This document shows, piece after piece, positions 55,126 to 64,000 of a stretch of 64,000 nt of DNA; positions within the stretch are counted from its first letter, which is position 1, and each line of letters begins with the position of its first letter. The translations under genes and the position numbers were made by a program. The notes under the pieces were generated by a model. That model saw only the letters and a program-made list of their open reading frames with translations, had not been told where the DNA came from and searched no databases. Source of the stretch: Stutzerimonas stutzeri (GTDB lineage Bacteria; Pseudomonadota; Gammaproteobacteria; Pseudomonadales; Pseudomonadaceae); the NCBI GenBank assembly GCA_002345575.1, contig DDVX01000004.1:186001-250000 (forward strand). Reading direction: 5' to 3'.

Positions 55126-55303
55126 CAGTTGTTCGGTAATAGTTGTTGTCAGAACCTGAAATCTGCCCGGTTAGGGCAGCGGCGGATAATGGCACGTTGG
55201 CAGCCCAAGGCAATAGTCCCCTTCCGACCAATGAATGAGTGCTCATCCCCAAGCGACAGGTGAGCGCAGCGAACCAGGTTCGTTTGCGGATAGAATGGCG
55301 CCC

Positions 55304-57493
55304 ATGTCTGAAGATCTCTCCCTCCTCCTGAACTCCCTCAACGATGCCCAGCGCCAGGCCGTGGCCGCGCCGCTGGGTCGTCAACTGGTCCTCGCTGGCG
55401 CCGGCTCGGGCAAGACCCGCGTGCTGGTGCACCGCATTGCCTGGCTCAACCAGGTCGAACGGGCCTCGCTGCATTCGATCCTGTCGGTGACCTTCACCAA
55501 CAAGGCCGCCGCGGAGATGCGTCAGCGCATCGAGCAGCTCCTGCAGGTCAACCCGCAAGGTATGTGGGTTGGCACATTCCACGGCCTGGCGCACCGGTTG
55601 CTTCGCGCCCACTGGCAGGAAGCGAAGCTGGATCAGAACTTCCAGATCCTCGATTCCGACGACCAGCAGCGCTTGGTCAAGCGGGTGATTCGCGAGCTGG
55701 GCTTGGACGAGCAGCGCTGGCCGGCGCGCCAGGCGCAGTGGTGGATCAACGCGCAGAAGGACGAAGGCCTGCGCCCGCAGAACATCCAGGCCGGCGGCGA
55801 CCTGTTCCTCGCCACGCAACTGAACATTTACGAAGCCTACGAGCAGGCTTGCGCCCGCGCCGGGGTGATCGACTTCTCCGAGCTGCTGCTGCGCGCTTTG
55901 GATCTGTGGCGCAACCATCCTGGCCTGCTGGAGCATTACCAGCGGCGCTTCCGCCACGTGCTGGTGGACGAATTCCAGGACACCAACGCCGTGCAGTACG
56001 CCTGGCTGCGCCTGCTCGCAAAGGGCGGCGAAAGCCTGATGGTGGTCGGCGACGACGATCAGTCGATCTATGGCTGGCGTGGTGCGCGGATCGAGAACCT
56101 GCAGCAGTTCAGTCAGGATTTCGCCGATGCCGAGACCATCCGCCTGGAGCAGAACTACCGCTCCACCGCCTGCATCCTCAAGGCCGCCAACGCGCTGATT
56201 GCCAATAACCAAGGCCGTCTGGGCAAGGAGCTGTGGACCTCTGGTTGTGAGGGCGAGCCCATCAGCCTCTACGCCGCCTTCAACGAGCACGACGAAGCGC
56301 GCTATGTGGTGGAAAGCATCGAGAAGGCCATCCGCGACGGCATGAGCCGCAGCGAGATGGCCATCCTCTACCGCTCCAACGCCCAATCGCGAGTATTGGA
56401 AGAGGCACTGCTGCGCGAGAAGATTCCCTACCGCATCTACGGCGGCCAGCGCTTCTTCGAGCGCGCCGAGATCAAGAACGCCATGGCCTACTTGCGCCTG
56501 CTCCAGACCCGTCACAACGACGCGGCGCTGGAGCGGGTGATCAACCTGCCGGCACGCGGCATTGGCGAAAAGACCGTCGAGGCCCTGCGCCAACTGGCGC
56601 GCCAGGAGGAAATCTCACTGTGGGCGGCGCTGCATCAGGCAGTCGGCACCAAGGTCGTCTCCGGCCGCGCCGCCAGCGCGCTGAACGGCTTCGTCGAACT
56701 GATCGACACGCTGGCACTGAAGGTCGAGGGTATGCAGCTGCACAATATGGCGCAGCTGGTGATCGAGCAATCCGGTCTGCTGGCCTATCACCGTGATGAG
56801 AAAGGTGAGAAGGCTCAGGCGCGGGTGGAAAACCTCGAGGAACTGGTCTCTGCTGCACGCGCCTTCGACAACTTCAGCGACGAGCAGGAAGACGAGCAGA
56901 CGCCACTGGCGGCTTTCCTCGACCACGCCTCGCTGGAGGCCGGCGAACAGCAGGCCGGCGACCACGAAGAAAGCGTGCAGCTGATGACCCTGCACAGCGC
57001 CAAGGGCCTGGAGTTCCCGCTGGTGTTTCTGGTCGGAATGGAGGAAGGCTTGTTTCCGCACAAGATGAGCCTGGAGGAATCCGGCCGTCTGGAAGAAGAG
57101 CGCCGCCTGGCCTACGTCGGCATTACCCGCGCCATGCAGCAGTTGACCATCACCTATGCCGAAACCCGCCGGCTCTACGGCAGCGAGACCTACAACAAGA
57201 TCTCGCGCTTCGTGCGGGAAATCCCGCCGGCCCTGATAAGCGAAGTGCGACTGAGCAACACCGTCAGCCGCTCCTTCAATACCCGGGGGATGAGCGGTGC
57301 CTCGCTATTCGACGGCGCCAGCGTGCCGGATACCCCGTTCAACCTCGGCCAGCACGTGCGCCACTCGCTGTTCGGCGAAGGCACCATCCTCAACTTCGAA
57401 GGCTCCGGCGCACAGGCGCGGGTGCAGGTAAATTTTGAGGACGAAGGCAGCAAGTGGCTCATGTTGAGTTACGCCAAGCTCGAAGCACTGTAA
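55304..57493 (+). CDS. uvrD: DNA helicase II
   Basis: I chose ATG 55304 (MSEDLSLLLNSLNDAQRQAV), giving 729 residues, the usual UvrD length. Superfamily 1A motifs are present: Q-motif LNDAQRQAV, motif I GAGSGKTR, motif II VDEFQDTN, motif III VGDDDQSIYGWRGA, motif V TLHSAKGLEFPLVFLVGMEEG, and motif VI YVGITRA. It unwinds DNA in nucleotide excision and mismatch repair. The C-terminal tail has the Tudor-like PcrA/UvrD end (GQHVRHSLFGEGTILNFEG). Confidence 0.96.
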   Translation: MSEDLSLLLNSLNDAQRQAVAAPLGRQLVLAGAGSGKTRVLVHRIAWLNQVERASLHSILSVTFTNKAAAEMRQRIEQLLQVNPQGMWVGTFHGLAHRLLRAHWQEAKLDQNFQILDSDDQQRLVKRVIRELGLDEQRWPARQAQWWINAQKDEGLRPQNIQAGGDLFLATQLNIYEAYEQACARAGVIDFSELLLRALDLWRNHPGLLEHYQRRFRHVLVDEFQDTNAVQYAWLRLLAKGGESLMVVGDDDQSIYGWRGARIENLQQFSQDFADAETIRLEQNYRSTACILKAANALIANNQGRLGKELWTSGCEGEPISLYAAFNEHDEARYVVESIEKAIRDGMSRSEMAILYRSNAQSRVLEEALLREKIPYRIYGGQRFFERAEIKNAMAYLRLLQTRHNDAALERVINLPARGIGEKTVEALRQLARQEEISLWAALHQAVGTKVVSGRAASALNGFVELIDTLALKVEGMQLHNMAQLVIEQSGLLAYHRDEKGEKAQARVENLEELVSAARAFDNFSDEQEDEQTPLAAFLDHASLEAGEQQAGDHEESVQLMTLHSAKGLEFPLVFLVGMEEGLFPHKMSLEESGRLEEERRLAYVGITRAMQQLTITYAETRRLYGSETYNKISRFVREIPPALISEVRLSNTVSRSFNTRGMSGASLFDGASVPDTPFNLGQHVRHSLFGEGTILNFEGSGAQARVQVNFEDEGSKWLMLSYAKLEAL

Positions 57494-57570
57494 GACTGCA
57501 GGGCGGGCAACTCGCCCTGCAACACGACTCTCATACCAAGAACAAAGTCACCAAGGAAAACCAGAGCCCC

Positions 57571-58668
57571 ATGAAACGCCGCTACCTGCTCGCTGCCACC
57601 GCGCTGCTCGCCTCCCTCGGCCTCACCGGCTGCAATGACGACAAAACCGACACCACCGGCCAGCAAACAGCCAGCGAGCCCGTCAAGACCTACAACTGGA
57701 AGATGGTCACCGCCTGGCCAAAAAACTACCCAGGCCTTGGCACTTCCGCCGAGCGTCTGGCCGAGCGCGTCACCACCATGAGCGGCGGCCGCCTGACCAT
57801 CAAGGTCTACGCCGCTGGCGAACTGGTGCCGGCACTGGAAGTCTTCGACTCCGTTTCACGCGGCACCGCCGAGCTGGGCCACGGCGCGGCCTATTACTGG
57901 AAAGGCAAGGTGGCCACCGCACAGTTCTTTACCTCGGTGCCCTTCGGCCTGTCCGCCATTGAAATGAACGCCTGGCTGAGCAAGGGCGATGGCCAGAAGT
58001 TCTGGGAGGAAGCCTACGCACCGCACGGAGTCAAACCCATGGTGGTGGGTAACAGCGGCATGCAGATGGGCGGCTGGTACAACAAGGAAATCAACAGCCT
58101 GGCTGACCTCAAGGGGCTGAAGATCCGCATGCCGGGCCTGGGCGGTGAAGTGCTTAGCCGGCTTGGCGCGACCACCGTCAACCTGCCCGGCGGCGAAGTC
58201 TTCACGGCGCTGCAGACCGGCTCAATTGATGCCACCGACTGGGTCAGCCCCTATAACGACCTGGCTTTCGGCCTGCACAAGGCGGCGCGCTACTACTACT
58301 ATCCCGGCTGGCAGGAGCCCCAAGCGGTGCTGGAGCTGCTGGTCAACCAGAAGGCCTTCGACACGCTGCCGGAGGATCTGCAGGCGATCCTCACCGAGGC
58401 GACCCGCGCCGCCAGCCGCGACATGCTCGACGACTACACCTACAACAATGCTCTGGCGCTGGATCAGCTCAAGCAGCAAGGCACCCAGCTCAAGCGCTTC
58501 CCTGACGAAGTGCTTGCCGCGATGCGCGAGCAATCGGACCTCGTACTAGGTGAACTGGCCGCGCAGAGCGAACTGAACGGTCGCATCTGGGCCTCGATGA
58601 AAGCCTTCCAGGCGCAGGTCGAGCCGATGCACGAGATCTCCGAAAAGGAGCTGTACAACTGGCGCTGA
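57571..58668 (+). CDS. Orphan TRAP-type solute-binding lipoprotein
   Basis: ATG 57571 gives 365 residues starting with a lipoprotein signal (lipobox LGLTGC). The body is a DctP-like receptor of the branch binding 2-oxo acids or similar, with WKMVTAWPKNYPGLGTSAERLAERV at the start and LKIRMPGLGGEVLSRLG, where the arginine would bind a carboxylate. No dctQ or dctM lies next to it in the window. A lipid anchor is unusual for a TRAP receptor. It follows uvrD by 77 bases. Confidence 0.8.
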   Translation: MKRRYLLAATALLASLGLTGCNDDKTDTTGQQTASEPVKTYNWKMVTAWPKNYPGLGTSAERLAERVTTMSGGRLTIKVYAAGELVPALEVFDSVSRGTAELGHGAAYYWKGKVATAQFFTSVPFGLSAIEMNAWLSKGDGQKFWEEAYAPHGVKPMVVGNSGMQMGGWYNKEINSLADLKGLKIRMPGLGGEVLSRLGATTVNLPGGEVFTALQTGSIDATDWVSPYNDLAFGLHKAARYYYYPGWQEPQAVLELLVNQKAFDTLPEDLQAILTEATRAASRDMLDDYTYNNALALDQLKQQGTQLKRFPDEVLAAMREQSDLVLGELAAQSELNGRIWASMKAFQAQVEPMHEISEKELYNWR

Positions 58669-58783
58669 ACAGCTGGCCGACTGCCGTTCCGTTAAGCAAA
58701 AACCTGAAACATTTACCACTGGCGTTGTGTCGCACCCCTGTGCAACATGATGCGCGTACCTTCACCCAACATGGGAACACTTA

Positions 58784-59632
58784 ATGAAATCTGTGCTTAG
58801 CCTTTTCATGGCGCTGTGTCTCAGCCTGACTTTCGCGCTCGACGCCCACGCCAAGCGTTTCGGCGGCGGCAAGAGCTTCGGCTCGGCGCCCAGCCACCAG
58901 ACCCGCCAGGCTGCACCTCAGCAACGCAATGATGCCGCTCAGCAGCAAGCCGGCCGTCAGCAACCCGCCGCCGCCAGTGGCGCATCGCGCTGGCTCGGCC
59001 CGCTGGCAGGCCTGGCCGCTGGTGGTCTGCTGGCTTCGATGTTCATGGGGGATGGCTTCGAGGGCATCCAGTTCATGGATATCCTGATCTTCGGTCTGAT
59101 TGCCTTCGTCATCTTCCGCCTGATCGCCTCGCGCCGACGCCAGCAGCAACCCGCTGTGGCCGGCCATGCGCCCATGCAGCGTGAAATGCCGCAGCAGCCG
59201 TCGATCTTTGGTGGCAGCAGCAGTAATGCGGCAGTGGCTGCAGCACCGGCGATCAACGCTCCCGCCTGGTTCAACGAGCAGAGCTTTGTTGGCGCGGCGC
59301 GCGAGCATTTCCTATCGCTGCAGCAGCACTGGGATGCCAACGAAATGGACAAGATCTCTGAGTTCGTCACCCCGCAGCTGCTGGAATTCCTCAAGCGCGA
59401 GCGCGCCGAGATTGGTGATGCCTACCAGGCGACCTACATCGACGACCTGCAGATCCAGCTCGACGGGGTTGACGATGACGCCGAGAAAACCACCGCCACC
59501 CTGACCTTCGTCGGCGTGTCGAAGACCTCGCGCTTCGACCAGGGTGAGCCCTTCAGCGAAAGCTGGCGCATGGAGCGTCTCCAGGGTGAGAACCAGCCTT
59601 GGCTGGTGGCCGGCATCCGCCAGAACGCCTGA
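58784..59632 (+). CDS. Tim44-like domain protein
   Basis: The 282-residue protein has a signal or anchor segment (residues 1-23), a Gln/Ala-rich basic stretch, two hydrophobic segments (about 65-85 and 91-112), and a C-terminal Tim44-like domain (about 160-282). The domain carries the FVGAAREHFLSLQQHWDANEMDKI pattern. Bacterial members are membrane-associated with no settled function. It stands alone, with a terminator behind it. Confidence 0.82.
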   Translation: MKSVLSLFMALCLSLTFALDAHAKRFGGGKSFGSAPSHQTRQAAPQQRNDAAQQQAGRQQPAAASGASRWLGPLAGLAAGGLLASMFMGDGFEGIQFMDILIFGLIAFVIFRLIASRRRQQQPAVAGHAPMQREMPQQPSIFGGSSSNAAVAAAPAINAPAWFNEQSFVGAAREHFLSLQQHWDANEMDKISEFVTPQLLEFLKRERAEIGDAYQATYIDDLQIQLDGVDDDAEKTTATLTFVGVSKTSRFDQGEPFSESWRMERLQGENQPWLVAGIRQNA

Positions 59633-59649
59633 TTCTTCCTGCCTCACGC

Positions 59650-59679
59650 AAAAGCCCGGACTCTGTTCCGGGCTTTTTT
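59650..59679 (+). terminator. Rho-independent terminator after the Tim44-like gene
   Basis: AAAGCCCGGA (59651-59660) pairs with TCCGGGCTTT around CTCTGT, followed by a T run to 59679. Confidence 0.9.
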
Positions 59680-59796
59680 CGTAATGCGTAACACACCTGT
59701 AACCCCCGGATTAATCCTTTCAGGCGCCGGCGCGTATACAATGGCGTCAAGCGAAGCGCCAGAAGCGCGAAGACTTAGCCTGATAAGGAAGAATCG

Positions 59797-62700
59797 ATGG
59801 ACATGAACCGTCGCCAGTTCTTCAAGGTCTGCGGCATAGGCCTTGGAGCGACCAGCATGGCGGCTTTGGGCATGGCGCCCGAGCCAGCATTTGCCGAGTC
59901 GATACGGCATTTCAAACTGACCAACACCAAAGAAACCCGCAACACCTGCCCCTATTGCTCGGTAGGCTGCGGACTGATCCTCTACAGCCGCGGCACCGGC
60001 GGCAAGAACGTCGATCAGCAGATCATCCACGTCGAGGGCGACTCGGATCATCCGGTCAACCGCGGCAGCCTGTGCCCCAAGGGCGCCGGCCTGCTGGACT
60101 TCATCAAGAGCCCCAACCGACTGCAGCACCCGATGGTGCGCAAGCCCGGCTCCAATGAGTGGACCCGCCTATCCTGGGACGAAGCGCTCAATCGCATCGC
60201 CCGGTTGATGAAAGAGGACCGCGACGCCAACTTCGTGCAGCAGAACGCCCAGGGCCAGACAGTCAACCGCTGGACCTCCGTAGGCTTTCTCGCAGCCTCA
60301 GCCGCGTCAAACGAAACCGGCTACCTGACCCACAAGGTCGTCCGCAACCTCGGCATCGTAGGATTCGATAACCAAGCACGTGTCTGACACGGCCCGACGG
60401 TGGCAAGTCTTGCCCCGACGTACGGCCGTGGCGCCATGACCAACACCTGGACAGATATCGGCAACGCCGACCTCGTCCTGGTAATGGGTGGCAACGCTGC
60501 AGAAGCACACCCTTGCGGATTCCGCTGGGTGACCGAAGCCAAGTCCGAGAACAACGCCCGGCTGATCGTGGTCGATCCACGCTTCACCCGAACCGCCTCG
60601 GTGGCAGACTATTACGCGCCCATTCGTACCGGGACGGATATCGCGTTCCTGGGCGGCTTGATCAATTACCTGATCGAGAACGACAAGATCCAGCACGAGT
60701 ACGTGCGCAACTACACCGACGTGTCGTTCATCGTCAGCGAAGGCTACAGCTTCGAGGACGGCCTGTTCAGCGGCTACGACGCCGAGAAGCGTACCTACAC
60801 CGACAAGTCCGGCTGGACCTACGAGCTAGGCGAGGACGGCTACGCCAAGGTCGACCCGAGCCTGCAGCATCCTCGCTGCGTGTTCCAGCTGATGAAGCAG
60901 CACTACAGCCGCTACACGCCGGAACTGGCCAGCCAGATCTGCGGCACGCCGGTCGATCGCATGCTGAAGATCTGGGAAGAGATCGCCACCTGCTCGACAC
61001 CGGGCAAGACCATGACGATCCTCTACGCCCTGGGCTGGACCCAGCACTCGATTGGCGCACAGATCATCCGCACCGCGGCCATGGTCCAGCTGCTGCTGGG
61101 CAACGTCGGCATGCCGGGCGGTGGCGTCAACGCGCTGCGTGGTCACTCGAACATCCAAGGTCTGACGGATCTTGGCCTGCTCTCCAACCTGCTGCCGGGC
61201 TACCTGACCCTGGGGCTGGACGCCGAGCAGGATTATTCGACCTACATCGCCAAGCGCTCGCCCAAACCGCTGCGTCCGGGGCAAATGTCCTACTGGCAGA
61301 ACTACAGCAAGTTCCACGTCAGCCTGATGAAGGCCTGGTACGGCCCCGCTGCTCGGGCGGAAAACGACTGGTGCTTCGACTACCTGCCCAAGCTGGAATA
61401 CGGTGGCGCCGGTTACGACGTGCTGCGCATGTTCGACATGATGTCGCGCGACGAAGTGCACGGCTATTTCTGCCAGGGCTTCAACCCGCTGGCGGCACTG
61501 CCGGACAAGAACCGCGTGGTCAAATCGCTGGCCCGGCTCAAGTGGCTAGTAGTGATGGACCCGCTGCAGACCGAAACCTCCGAGTTCTGGCGCAATCACG
61601 GCGAGTTCAACGACGTTGACACCGCCAGCATCCAGACCGAAGTATTTAGCCTGCCGACCACCTGCTTCGCCGAGGAAGACGGCTCGCTGGTCAACAGTAC
61701 CCGCTGGCTGCAGTGGCACTGGAAGGCTGCCGACGGTCCGGGTGAGTCGCGTCCTGACATCTGGATCATGTCCGGCCTGTTCACCCGTGTACGCGAGCTG
61801 TATCGCACCGAAGGCGGGGTCTTCCCCGAACCGATCCTCGATCTGCACTGGCCCTACAAGGTGGTCCACGAGCCCTCGGCCGAGGAGCTGGCCAAGGAGT
61901 TCAACGGCTACGCGGTGTCCGAGGTGGCTGACGCCAACGGTAACCTGGTGGCCCGCCCCGGCCAGCAGCTGGGCGCCTTCAGCCAGCTCAAGGACGACGG
62001 CAGCACCGCTTCGGGCTGCTGGATCTTCTGCGGGTCCTGGACCGAGCAAGGCAACATGATGGCGCGGCGCGATAACAGCGATCCGTATCACATGAAGCAG
62101 CACCAGAACTGGGCCTTCGCCTGGCCGGCGAACCGCCGCATCCTCTACAACCGCGCCTCCGCCGACCCCCAGGGCAAGCCTTGGTCGGAACGCAAGAAGC
62201 TGGTCTGGTGGGACGCAGACGCCAAGGGCTGGGCCGGCACCGACGTGCCGGACTACAACGCTAGCCTCGATCCGGAAGCGGGGATGAATCCGTTCATCAT
62301 GAACCCCGAGGGTGTGGCGCGCTTCTTTGCCGTGGACAAGATGGCCGAAGGCCCCTTCCCCGAGCACTACGAGCCGTTCGAGACACCCATCGGCGTCAAC
62401 CCGATGCACCCGAAACACCGCAAGGTAACCAGCAACCCGGCCGCGCGCGTGTTCGATTCGGTGTGGGAATCACTAGGCACCGCCGCCGAGTTCCCCTATG
62501 CCGGCACCACCTACCGGTTGACGGAGCATTTCCACTTCTGGACCAAGCACTGCAAGCTGAACTCCATCGCTCAGCCCGAGCAGTTCGTCGAGATCGGCGA
62601 GGCGCTGGCCAGGGAGAAGGGAATCGCTGCCGGCGACCGGGTGCGCGTCAGCTCCAAACGCGGCTTCATCGAGGCGGTAGCGGTGGTCACCAAGCGCATC

Positions 62701-62877
62701 CGTCCGTTGCAGGTCAATGGACAGGTAGTGCACCAGGTAGGCATTCCGCTGCACTGGGGCTTCACCGGCGTGGCAAAACCGGGGCACATCGCCAACACCC
62801 TGGTGCCCTACATCGGTGACGGCAACACCCAGACGCCTGAGTCGAAGTCGTTCCTGGTCAACGTGGAGAAGGTGTAA
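59797..62877 (+). CDS. fdnG: Formate dehydrogenase major subunit, selenocysteine-containing
   Basis: One gene spans an in-frame TGA at 60385-60387, read as selenocysteine residue 197 ([13 protein letters not shown]). The total is 1026 residues. The N-terminus is a twin-arginine signal ([19 protein letters not shown]), followed by the 4Fe-4S motif CPYCSVGC. The rest is the molybdopterin-binding region typical of FdnG/FdoG. A SECIS hairpin lies directly after the TGA. The enzyme oxidises periplasmic formate and passes electrons to FdnH and FdnI. AAGGAAG precedes the ATG. Its stop shares a base with fdnH. Confidence 0.95.
60388..60430 (+). promoter_or_regulatory. Bacterial SECIS element of fdnG
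   Basis: CACGGCC (60388-60394) pairs with GGCCGTG (60424-60430). At the apex GGCAA (60402-60406) pairs with TTGCC (60410-60414) around GTC. The position right after the UGA and the apical G-U match SelB-binding elements of E. coli formate dehydrogenase genes. Confidence 0.88.
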
Positions 62878-63803
62878 TGGCTACTCAAGACATCATTGCG
62901 CGCTCCTCGACTACCACGCCGGCTCCCTCGATCCGCCAGGTCGAGCAGGTGGCCAAGCTGATCGACGTGTCCAAGTGCATCGGCTGCAAGGCCTGCCAGG
63001 TCGCCTGCTCGGAATGGAACGAGCTGCGTGACGAGGTGGGCAGCAACCACGGCACCTACGACAACCCCATCGACCTCACCGCTGAAAGCTGGACGGTGAT
63101 GCGCTTCACCGAGCACGAGAAGGACGACGGCGACCTGGAATGGCTGATCCGCAAGGACGGCTGCATGCATTGCGCCGAGCCGGGCTGCCTCAAGGCATGC
63201 CCGAGCCCCGGTGCGATCGTGCAGTACGCTAACGGCATCGTCGACTTCAACCAGGACAAATGCATCGGCTGCGGCTATTGCGTCACCGGTTGCCCGTTCA
63301 ACGTGCCGCGTATCTCGGAGCAGGATAAGAAGGCCTACAAGTGCACCCTGTGCAGCGACCGCGTAGCGGTGGGCATGGAGCCGGCCTGCGTGAAGACCTG
63401 CCCGACCAGCGCCATCGTGTTCGGTAGCAAGGACGACATGCAGCGCCACGCCGACGAGCGCATCGCGGACCTGAAGTCGCGCGGCTTCGAGAACGCCGGC
63501 CTCTACGACCCCGATGGTGTCGGCGGCACCCACGTCATGTACGTGCTGCACCATGCCGACAAGCCTTCGTTGTACTCAGGCCTGCCGGACCAACCGATGA
63601 TCAGTCCGATGGTCAGCCTATGGAAAGGCATCACCAAACCCCTGGCCTTGCTGGCCATGGGTGCGGCGGTACTGGGCGGCTTCTTCCACTACGTGCGGGT
63701 CGGCCCGCAACGCGTCGAGGAAGAGGAGGACGAGCAGCCGGTCAAGCCGGTGGTTCATCAACAGGATCCGGCGGTTCACACCTACGATCCCAAGCAGCCC
63801 TGA
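62877..63803 (+). CDS. fdnH: Formate dehydrogenase iron-sulfur subunit
   Basis: The 308-residue protein has four ferredoxin-type cysteine groups: [35 protein letters not shown] and [22 protein letters not shown]-terminal membrane helix (about residues 253-275) anchors it on the periplasmic side. It relays electrons from FdnG to FdnI. The ATG shares its first base with the fdnG stop (TAATG). A lysine/glutamate-rich tail follows the helix. Confidence 0.95.
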   Translation: MATQDIIARSSTTTPAPSIRQVEQVAKLIDVSKCIGCKACQVACSEWNELRDEVGSNHGTYDNPIDLTAESWTVMRFTEHEKDDGDLEWLIRKDGCMHCAEPGCLKACPSPGAIVQYANGIVDFNQDKCIGCGYCVTGCPFNVPRISEQDKKAYKCTLCSDRVAVGMEPACVKTCPTSAIVFGSKDDMQRHADERIADLKSRGFENAGLYDPDGVGGTHVMYVLHHADKPSLYSGLPDQPMISPMVSLWKGITKPLALLAMGAAVLGGFFHYVRVGPQRVEEEEDEQPVKPVVHQQDPAVHTYDPKQP

Positions 63804-63808
63804 GGCAT

Positions 63809-63834
63809 ACCGGCCCCGTTCGCGCGGGGCCGGT
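63809..63834 (+). other. GC-rich hairpin between fdnH and fdnI
   Basis: ACCGGCCCCG (63809-63818) pairs with CGGGGCCGGT (63825-63834) around TTCGCG. The fdnI ribosome binding site GAGGA follows at 63836-63840. There is no T tract, so it probably affects mRNA stability or fdnI translation. Confidence 0.6.
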
Positions 63835-63848
63835 CGAGGACCATCGAC

Positions 63849-64000
63849 ATGAAAAAAGATGAAATCCAGCGTTACAACGCCAATGAGCGCAGCAATCACT
63901 GGGCTGTGGCGATTCTATTCATCCTGGCGGGCCTGTCCGGCCTGGCGCTATTCCATCCGGCGCTGTTCTGGCTGAGCAACTTGTTTGGCGGCGGTCCCTG
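63849..64000 (+). CDS. fdnI: Formate dehydrogenase cytochrome b556 subunit (start only)
   Basis: The gene begins at ATG 63849 (MKKDEIQRYNANERSNHWAV) and runs off the window after about 50 residues. NERSNHW contains a histidine typical of the haem-binding first helix of FdnI/FdoI, and the first membrane helix (AILFILAGLSGLALF) follows. It passes electrons from FdnH to quinone. GAGGA lies 8 bases upstream. Confidence 0.9.
   Translation, partial: MKKDEIQRYNANERSNHWAVAILFILAGLSGLALFHPALFWLSNLFGGGP

Noticed and set aside
59797..60387. fdnG as a pseudogene or frameshifted pair
   Set aside because: The break is a single in-frame UGA at the conserved selenocysteine position with a SECIS hairpin behind it.

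Overview
The window is a GC-rich, densely coding chromosomal segment of a gamma-proteobacterium of the family Pseudomonadaceae. The gene content (malonate decarboxylase operon, two-subunit pyruvate carboxylase with a divergent LysR gene, ectoine genes with a dedicated aspartokinase, selenocysteine formate dehydrogenase) fits a halotolerant Pseudomonas or Stutzerimonas-like species. No genus assignment can be proved from the sequence alone. No tRNA, rRNA, CRISPR array, integrase or intact insertion sequence was seen.

Region 1 (1-12076) is the most unusual part. It is a tightly overlapping operon that begins with the tail of a probable srfB and a complete srfC. It continues with a single-pass membrane protein, a secreted von Willebrand factor A (vWFA) protein, an ABC ATPase, an FtsX-type permease, a secreted formylglycine-generating-enzyme-fold protein and two lipoproteins, and ends, after a terminator, with a membrane-anchored vWFA protein. 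The ATPase-permease-FGE-fold-lipoprotein set has the same composition as TagT-TagS-TagR-TagQ. The secreted vWFA protein resembles the periplasmic part of the kinase PpkA. In Pseudomonas aeruginosa these proteins form the envelope arm of the type VI secretion threonine-phosphorylation pathway. Here no kinase, phosphatase or T6SS structural gene is visible, and the partners are SrfB/SrfC. This is the best candidate for an undescribed system.

Region 2 (12248-28142) is a malonate island: mdcR, a TRAP transporter (dctPQM), a short CstA-family carrier, a chemoreceptor, the MadLM malonate carrier, and mdcA-B-C-D-E-G-H on the minus strand. Two inverted repeats sharing TTA-N9-TAA lie before dctP and before mdcA and are candidate MdcR operators. 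Region 3 (28228-37131) holds housekeeping and small stress genes: a DUF1615 lipoprotein, a KGG-repeat protein, a YqaA-like protein, DUF924, fbp, glgP preceded by a heptanucleotide tandem repeat, a YiiD-type thioesterase, a beta carbonic anhydrase and a CBS-pair protein.

Region 4 (37290-44449) is a carbon-metabolism block: pycB-pycA with divergent pycR, then an RpiR-family repressor divergent from a glucose-6-phosphate dehydrogenase, with a perfect 19-bp palindrome between the last two. Region 5 (44450-51128) starts with about 630 bp of gene-poor, AT-richer DNA. It then carries ectABC-ectD-ask for ectoine and hydroxyectoine, followed by a CtaG-like protein and a DUF2243 protein. Region 6 (51321-64000) carries trhP, a REP-doublet-like repeat, a PAS-GGDEF-EAL protein, uvrD, an orphan TRAP binding lipoprotein, a Tim44-domain protein, and a formate dehydrogenase operon (fdnG with an in-frame UGA selenocysteine codon and SECIS hairpin, fdnH, and the start of fdnI).
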